Source of the DNA: Clostridia bacterium
Lineage (GTDB): Bacteria > Bacillota > Clostridia > CAKSNL01 > HGM11501
DNA: 10,951 nt
Assembly (NCBI GenBank): GCA_017390225.1
Contig: JAFPCL010000233.1
Span: forward strand, 1 to 10,951
Reading direction: 5' to 3'
Below, one piece after another: positions 6,710-10,951 of this stretch. Position 1 is the first letter of the stretch. The number at the start of each line of letters is the position of its first letter. The position numbers and the translations under genes were made by a program. Under the pieces are notes generated by a model. That model was given only the letters and a program-made list of their open reading frames with translations, ran no database searches and was not told the DNA's origin.

Positions 6710-8018
6710 AAAAGCCAAAGTTGTCACCATGGGGTGTCAGCTCAACGAAAGCGATTCGGAGAAGCTGATGGGGATGCTCACTTACATGGGTGCATCTTTA
6801 ACAGACAAAACCGAGCTTGCGGATATTATCATTTTCAACACCTGTGCCGTTCGGGAAAATGCAGAAAAAAAAGTCTTGGGGCTGTTGGGCTCTCTCAAGA
6901 AAAAAGCAGAAGAAAAGCCTGATATGCTCATTGGCATTTGCGGCTGTACCGCAACACAGCCCCACATTGCCGAGCTGATAAAAAAGAAATATCGCCATGT
7001 CCGCCTTGTGTTCGGCACTTGCTCGCTTGCCCGTTTCCCCGAACTCATTCAAGAAGCAATGCAAAGCGGCAAAACCGTTATCGATATCGAACAGCGAAAA
7101 GAAGTCCCCGAAGGGCTTCCGGTATGCCGCGGCGAAGGGCCCAAGGCATGGCTTCCCGTGATGTTCGGCTGTGATAATTTTTGTTCCTACTGTGTGGTTC
7201 CGCACGTGCGCGGCAGAGAGAGAAGCCGCGCTCCGCAAGCAATTTTAGCCGAAGCCAAAGCCATTGCGCTTCAAGGAAAAAAAGAAATTATGCTCTTGGG
7301 GCAAAATGTCAATTCCTACGGAAAAGGGCTTGCAGAACCCGTGGATTTTGCATCACTTCTTTATCTTTTAAACGACGTTGAAGGCATTGAGCGTATTCGT
7401 TTTATGACCTCTCACCCCAAGGATATCCACCCCCGTTTGATCGAAGCCATGGCTTTCTGTGACCGCGTTTGCAAGCAGCTTCATCTGCCTGTCCAGTCCG
7501 GTAGCGATGCGGTTTTATCAGCCATGAATCGGCATTATACCCGTGCACAGTATCTGGAAAAAATCGCCTATGCAAGACAACTGATGCCCGATGTTGTTTT
7601 ATCCACCGACATCATGGTCGGTTTCCCCGGAGAAACGGAAGAGGATTTTGAAGACACCCTTTCTCTGATGAAAGAAGTGCGCTATGACAGTGCTTTCACG
7701 TTTATCTACAGCCGCCGCGAAGGCACGCCGGCGGCAACATGGGAGAATCAGATTCCCGAAGATGTTGTGCATGAAAGATTTGAGCGATTGGTTCAATTGC
7801 AAAATCAGATTTCCTTGGAAAAGAACCGGGCTTTATCGGGAAAAACCCTCACGGTTCTGTGCGAAGGCGCAAGCAAAAACGATCCCCGCATGCTCACCGG
7901 ACGAGATGAAGGCAACCGACTTGTGCACTTTAAGGGTGACCCCTCTTGGATTGGCAATATGATTCCCATCCGTATCACACAAGCCGAAAGCTTCTGTCTG
8001 TACGGCGAAGTTTTGTAA
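6681..8018 (+). CDS. miaB: tRNA-2-methylthio-N6-dimethylallyladenosine synthase (MiaB)
   Basis: This radical-SAM methylthiotransferase adds a methylthio group to C2 of i6A37 in tRNAs reading UNN codons. Starting at GTG 6681 it has 445 residues, the normal length. The N-terminal UPF0004 domain carries the three cysteines of the auxiliary 4Fe-4S cluster: C19 (M-G-C-Q-L-N), C55 (N-T-C-A-V-R-E) and C89 (C-G-C-T). The radical SAM CxxxCxxC motif is C164, C168 and C171, followed by V-V-P-H-V-R-G-R-E-R-S-R, a MiaB signature that separates it from MtaB and RimO. H-L-P-V-Q-S-G-S and S-T-D-I-M-V-G-F-P-G-E-T are the expected later core motifs. A C-terminal TRAM RNA-binding domain covers about 375-445. 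All key residues are present. The gene overlaps the upstream membrane-protein gene by 29 bases. In many Clostridia miaB is followed by mutS; here serine genes follow instead. Confidence 0.96.
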   Translation: MENQKILLNKKAKVVTMGCQLNESDSEKLMGMLTYMGASLTDKTELADIIIFNTCAVRENAEKKVLGLLGSLKKKAEEKPDMLIGICGCTATQPHIAELIKKKYRHVRLVFGTCSLARFPELIQEAMQSGKTVIDIEQRKEVPEGLPVCRGEGPKAWLPVMFGCDNFCSYCVVPHVRGRERSRAPQAILAEAKAIALQGKKEIMLLGQNVNSYGKGLAEPVDFASLLYLLNDVEGIERIRFMTSHPKDIHPRLIEAMAFCDRVCKQLHLPVQSGSDAVLSAMNRHYTRAQYLEKIAYARQLMPDVVLSTDIMVGFPGETEEDFEDTLSLMKEVRYDSAFTFIYSRREGTPAATWENQIPEDVVHERFERLVQLQNQISLEKNRALSGKTLTVLCEGASKNDPRMLTGRDEGNRLVHFKGDPSWIGNMIPIRITQAESFCLYGEVL

Positions 8019-8105
8019 TAAAGCACAAAAACCCCTTTTCTTCAAAGCATTTTATATAAAATTCTGATGAAAAAATGCAGAACGAAAAGTTTTGAAAATT
8101 ATGAA
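8019..8105. other. Gap between miaB and the serC promoter
   Basis: This AT-rich stretch holds a perfect 14-base palindrome (ATTTTATATAAAAT, 8049-8062). It also holds a weak inverted pair, GCATTTT at 8047-8053 with AAAATGC further right. Neither is GC-rich or followed by a T-run, so I see no convincing intrinsic terminator for miaB. No small reading frame with a ribosome binding site is apparent. Confidence 0.5.
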
Positions 8106-8134
8106 TTGACAAAAATAACAGTTTGATGTATAAT
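8106..8134 (+). promoter_or_regulatory. Perfect-consensus sigma-A promoter of serC
   Basis: TTGACA (8106-8111) and TATAAT (8129-8134) both match consensus exactly with the optimal 17-base spacer. Transcription should start near 8141, leaving a leader of about 24 bases, with no room for a T-box or riboswitch. This predicts strong, largely constitutive transcription of serC-serA unless a repressor binds in the AT-rich flank. Confidence 0.85.
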
Positions 8135-8150
8135 ATTTACAATTATTTTT

Positions 8151-8157
8151 AGGAGGT
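8151..8157 (+). promoter_or_regulatory. Strong ribosome binding site of serC
   Basis: AGGAGGT lies seven bases before the ATG at 8165, close to the ideal Shine-Dalgarno sequence and spacing. Confidence 0.85.
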
Positions 8158-8164
8158 TTTCATC

Positions 8165-9247
8165 ATGAACAGAGTTTATAATTTTTCTGCCGGTCCCTCC
8201 ATGCTGCCCCTTGCAGTGCTGGAAAAAGCAAGAGACGAAATGGTATGTTACGGCACTTCCGGTCAAAGTGTTATGGAAATGAGCCACCGTTCCAAGGATT
8301 ATCAGGCAATCATCGACGATGCAGAACGTCTGCTTCGTTCCGTCATGAACATTCCCGATAATTACAAAGTTCTCTTTTTGCAGGGCGGCGCCTCCTCTCA
8401 ATTTGCCATGATTCCGATGAATCTTTATTCCGAAAAGCGCAAAGCTGATTATGTCGTCACCGGTCAGTGGGCAAAGAAAGCACAAAAAGAAGCCGCTCGC
8501 TACGGTAATGCACGTATCGTTGCTTCCAGTGAAGATAAGACCTTCAGCTACATTCCCAAGCTGACTGCCGATATGTTCGATTCCGATGCAGATTATGTGC
8601 ATATCTGCATGAACAACACCATCTACGGTACTCGTTATGTCAACATTCCCGAAACCGGTAATGTTCCGTTGGTTGGCGACATTTCTTCCATGATTCTGTC
8701 CCAGCCCCTGGATGTCACCAAGTTCGGTGTGCTGTATGCCGGTGCACAGAAGAACATGGCTCCTGCAGGTCTTACCATCGCCATCGTTCGTGAAGATTTG
8801 ATTGGCAATGCCATCGACATCACCCCCACCATGTTTGATTACAAGACGCATGCCGATAACGGTTCCATGTTCAACACCCCGCCCTGCTACTGCATCTATG
8901 TTGCCAAGCTGGTTTTAGAATGGCTTGAGAGCATCGGCGGTATCAATGCAATTTATGATATCAACTTAAAGAAAGCCAATATGCTGTATGATTTCCTGGA
9001 CAATTCTTCCCTGTTCCGCGGCACCGTTGTTCCCGAAGACCGTTCTTTGATGAACGTCCCCTTCATCACCGGTAACGACGAGCTGGATGCAAAATTCGTC
9101 AAGGAATCCACTGCTGCAGGTTTTGTCAACCTGAAAGGTCATCGTTCCGTCGGCGGTATGCGCGCCAGCATCTACAATGCAATGCCCATCGAAGGCGTTG
9201 AAGCATTGGTTGACTTCATGGCAAAATTCGAAAAGGAAAATGCCTAA
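8165..9247 (+). CDS. serC: Phosphoserine aminotransferase
   Basis: This cytoplasmic PLP enzyme of class V (fold type I) makes 3-phosphoserine from 3-phosphohydroxypyruvate and glutamate, the second step of serine synthesis. It also serves pyridoxal phosphate synthesis in organisms using the DXP-dependent route. The 360-residue length is normal. Family markers are N-F-S-A-G-P at 6-11, M-S-H-R-S at 39-43 (substrate-binding H41, R42), Q-G-G-A-S-S-Q-F at 73-80, G-Q-W-A at 100-103 (W102 stacks on the cofactor), D172 in G-D-I-S-S, and the PLP-binding lysine K196 in Y-A-G-A-Q-K-N-M. N-T-P-P at 237-240 and G-H-R-S-V-G-G-M-R-A-S at 325-335 complete the active site. Codons look more biased than in the surface-protein genes (many GGT, CGT, GTT), consistent with high expression. 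The gene lies 22 bases before serA. Confidence 0.97.
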   Translation: MNRVYNFSAGPSMLPLAVLEKARDEMVCYGTSGQSVMEMSHRSKDYQAIIDDAERLLRSVMNIPDNYKVLFLQGGASSQFAMIPMNLYSEKRKADYVVTGQWAKKAQKEAARYGNARIVASSEDKTFSYIPKLTADMFDSDADYVHICMNNTIYGTRYVNIPETGNVPLVGDISSMILSQPLDVTKFGVLYAGAQKNMAPAGLTIAIVREDLIGNAIDITPTMFDYKTHADNGSMFNTPPCYCIYVAKLVLEWLESIGGINAIYDINLKKANMLYDFLDNSSLFRGTVVPEDRSLMNVPFITGNDELDAKFVKESTAAGFVNLKGHRSVGGMRASIYNAMPIEGVEALVDFMAKFEKENA

Positions 9248-9256
9248 TCCGTAAAA

Positions 9257-9262
9257 AAGGAG
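9257..9262 (+). promoter_or_regulatory. Ribosome binding site of serA
   Basis: AAGGAG lies seven bases before the ATG at 9270, in the 22-base gap after serC. It fixes the serA start. Confidence 0.8.
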
Positions 9263-9269
9263 AATAACA

Positions 9270-10439
9270 ATGAATATTTTAGAGCTCAACAAAATTGCCC
9301 AATGCGGCAAAGATATTTTCACCGATGCCTACACGGTTTCTTCCGAATGTGAAAATCCCGACGGCATTATGCTCCGTAGCTTCAATATGCACGAAATGGA
9401 GCTTCCGGCTTCCTTAAAGGGTGTGGCCCGTGCCGGTGCCGGTGTCAACAACATTCCGATTGACCGTTGCTCCGAACAGGGTATTGTTGTTTTCAACACT
9501 CCCGGTGCCAATGCCAACGGTGTTAAAGAATTAACCATCGCAGGTCTTTTCCTTGCTTGCCGTGATATCATCGGCGGAAGCATCTGGGCACAGAGCCTTT
9601 CCGATAAGGGTGCTGAAATTGCAAAGCTTGTCGAAAAAGGAAAAGGTCAGTTTGCCGGTTGTGAAATCAGCGGCAAGAAAATTGCTGTTATCGGTCTGGG
9701 CGCCATCGGTGTTTTGGTCGCCAATGCCGTTCACACACTGGATATGGAAGTCATCGGTTACGACCCCTATATTTCCGTTAAATCCGCGCTCAGCCTCAGC
9801 CGTGCCGTTTCCGTCACCGCTGATTTGAAAGAAGCCGTGAGCGATGCAGATTTCATCACCTTCCATCTGCCTCTCAACGATGCCACCCGTGGCATGATCA
9901 ATAAAGAACTTCTGTCTGCCGCAAAGCCCGGTGTTCGTATTCTGAACTTCTCCCGTGCAGAGCTTGCCGATTTCGATGCCATGAAAGAAGCTTTGGCAGA
10001 CGGCACTGTTGCCAAGTATGTCACCGACTTCCCCGTAGAAGCTATGTACAGCATGGAAAATGTTGTTCTGATCCCCCACCTGGGCGCTTCTACCGAAGAA
10101 TCCGAAGACAACTGCGCAAAAATGGCAGCCAAGCAGCTTAAAGATTTCCTGGAAACAGGCAACATCGTCAATTCTGTCAACTTCCCTGCATGCGAAATGG
10201 CATTTTCCGGTCAGTACCGTGCCGTCATTCTGCATCGCAATGTTCCCAAAATGCTGGCAAGCTACTCTTCCATGCTCTCTGATCTCGGCGTAAACATCGA
10301 CAATATGCTCAATCGCAGCAAAAATGAATATGCATGCACTTTAATCGACTTCGATGCCGACAATTTCGACGAAGCAGCCTACATCAAAGCAGCTTCCGAT
10401 TTGGAAGGCACCCTGTCTGTCCGCATCATTAAAAGATAA
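9270..10439 (+). CDS. serA: D-3-phosphoglycerate dehydrogenase, short ACT-domain variant
   Basis: This enzyme oxidises 3-phosphoglycerate to 3-phosphohydroxypyruvate with NAD, feeding SerC encoded just upstream. It has 389 residues. The N-terminal substrate domain (1-about 85) has R-A-G-A-G-V-N-N at 54-61. The Rossmann domain has G-L-G-A-I-G at 142-147 and D165 as the likely ribose-binding acid. The catalytic positions are R229 (N-F-S-R-A-E-L), E257 (F-P-V-E-A-M) and H270 (P-H-L-G-A-S-T). H-L-G-A-S-T identifies the PGDH branch. The usual T-A-R-G-G and E-P contexts are altered, though the R, E and H remain. Residues about 316-389 are an ACT domain, which in SerA usually binds serine for feedback inhibition. 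The intervening domain of long SerA enzymes is absent. The serC-serA pairing makes the function secure despite the variant motifs. Codon bias is like that of serC. Confidence 0.93.
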   Translation: MNILELNKIAQCGKDIFTDAYTVSSECENPDGIMLRSFNMHEMELPASLKGVARAGAGVNNIPIDRCSEQGIVVFNTPGANANGVKELTIAGLFLACRDIIGGSIWAQSLSDKGAEIAKLVEKGKGQFAGCEISGKKIAVIGLGAIGVLVANAVHTLDMEVIGYDPYISVKSALSLSRAVSVTADLKEAVSDADFITFHLPLNDATRGMINKELLSAAKPGVRILNFSRAELADFDAMKEALADGTVAKYVTDFPVEAMYSMENVVLIPHLGASTEESEDNCAKMAAKQLKDFLETGNIVNSVNFPACEMAFSGQYRAVILHRNVPKMLASYSSMLSDLGVNIDNMLNRSKNEYACTLIDFDADNFDEAAYIKAASDLEGTLSVRIIKR

Positions 10440-10441
10440 CC

Positions 10442-10951
10442 TTGAACGAGAGAATTAAGTTTCGTTTATCCACATTACCTTCCCTGCCCGGCGTGTATCT
10501 GATGCACGCCGCCGGTGGGGAAATTATTTATGTTGGAAAGGCAAAAAATTTAAAAAACCGTGTTTCAAGCTACTTTTTAAAGACAGACCATCCGCCAAAA
10601 GTTGCCGCCATGGTTTCGCATGTTGCCGATTTTGAATTTATCATTACCAATTCCGAATCCGAAGCTTTTGTTTTGGAAAACAATTTAATCAAAGAGCACA
10701 AGCCGAAATACAATATTCTTTTAAAAGACGACAAAAACTATCTTTCCATCCAAATTACCACACAGGAAGAATATCCCCGTCTGATTTTAACGCGCAAGCG
10801 TGTGCCCGACGGCTCTCGCTATTTCGGCCCCTATACCACCGGGCAGTCCGCCAAGGAATTGGTGCGCATCCTGAAAAAGATTTTCCGCTTGCCCCACTGC
10901 GGTAAGCAATTTCCCCGTGATATGAACAAAGACCGTCCGTGCCTATATCAC
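10442..10951 (+). CDS. uvrC: UvrABC system protein C, N-terminal part
   Basis: UvrC makes both incisions around damaged DNA after loading by UvrA and UvrB. Only the first 170 residues lie in the window. The GIY-YIG nuclease domain (3' incision) is intact, with G-V-Y at 17-19, Y-V-G-K-A at 30-34, the catalytic R40 and the metal-binding E79 in L-E-N-N-L-I-K. K-P-K-Y-N at 87-91, Y-F-G-P-Y-T and R-P-C-L-Y-H near the end match UvrC. The likely start is TTG at 10442, giving M-N-E-R-I-K, which aligns with usual UvrC N-termini; the first in-frame ATG (10502) would remove part of the GIY-YIG motif. No Shine-Dalgarno is evident. The start is two bases after the serA stop, so initiation probably depends on ribosomes finishing serA. 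Confidence 0.93.
   Translation, partial: MNERIKFRLSTLPSLPGVYLMHAAGGEIIYVGKAKNLKNRVSSYFLKTDHPPKVAAMVSHVADFEFIITNSESEAFVLENNLIKEHKPKYNILLKDDKNYLSIQITTQEEYPRLILTRKRVPDGSRYFGPYTTGQSAKELVRILKKIFRLPHCGKQFPRDMNKDRPCLYH

Noticed and set aside
8019..8105. Intrinsic terminator after miaB
   Set aside because: The only inverted repeats are AT-rich, widely separated or without a following T-run.
8135..8164. Riboswitch or T-box leader for serC-serA
   Set aside because: The leader from the consensus promoter is only about 24 bases, too short for either.
8099..8851. A 250-codon open frame on the minus strand opposite serC
   Set aside because: Its translation has no recognisable domain, and it lies wholly antisense to a clear serC with strong codon bias. 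Long antisense frames are expected there.
9531..10235. A 234-codon open frame on the minus strand opposite serA
   Set aside because: It is antisense to all the conserved motifs of serA and has low-complexity, family-less sequence.

Overview
The window reads as chromosomal DNA from a low-to-mid GC Gram-positive bacterium, most likely a gut-type member of Bacillota class Clostridia. The basis is strong AGGAGG-type ribosome binding sites, sigma-A type promoters in AT-rich gaps, a secreted S-layer homology (SLH) protein, a BspA-type leucine-rich-repeat surface protein, and a serC-serA pair whose SerA is a short ACT-domain variant. This is inference from sequence character; no ribosomal or other taxonomic marker is present. 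I see no insertion sequence, tRNA, rRNA, CRISPR array, phage gene or attachment site.

Left half (1-6001, minus strand): three tightly spaced genes read leftward from one consensus-like promoter at about 6035-6063. The order is a 1114-residue secreted BspA-type LRR protein, a 316-residue cytoplasmic D-2-hydroxyacid dehydrogenase of the glycerate dehydrogenase/hydroxypyruvate reductase type, and a secreted protein with SLH repeats, a carboxypeptidase-regulatory-like domain and a von Willebrand A (VWA) domain. The last gene runs off the left edge. Gaps of 12 and 31 bases suggest one transcript. A metabolic enzyme between two exported surface proteins is the most unusual arrangement here.

Right half (6137-10951, plus strand): a divergent promoter at 6075-6103 drives a small two-helix membrane protein (YcxB-like) and miaB, which overlap by 29 bases. 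MiaB modifies the adenosine next to the anticodon in tRNAs that read UNN codons. After a 146-base gap holding a perfect TTGACA-17-TATAAT promoter come serC and serA, two of the three steps of serine synthesis from 3-phosphoglycerate. The start of uvrC (nucleotide excision repair) begins two bases after the serA stop, from a TTG codon, and runs off the right edge.

Most of the window is recognisable housekeeping or surface-protein sequence. I do not see a clear undescribed defence or mobile system. The points most worth following are the dehydrogenase embedded in the surface-protein operon, the large unassigned C-terminal half of the LRR protein, and the departures from the usual catalytic motifs in SerA.
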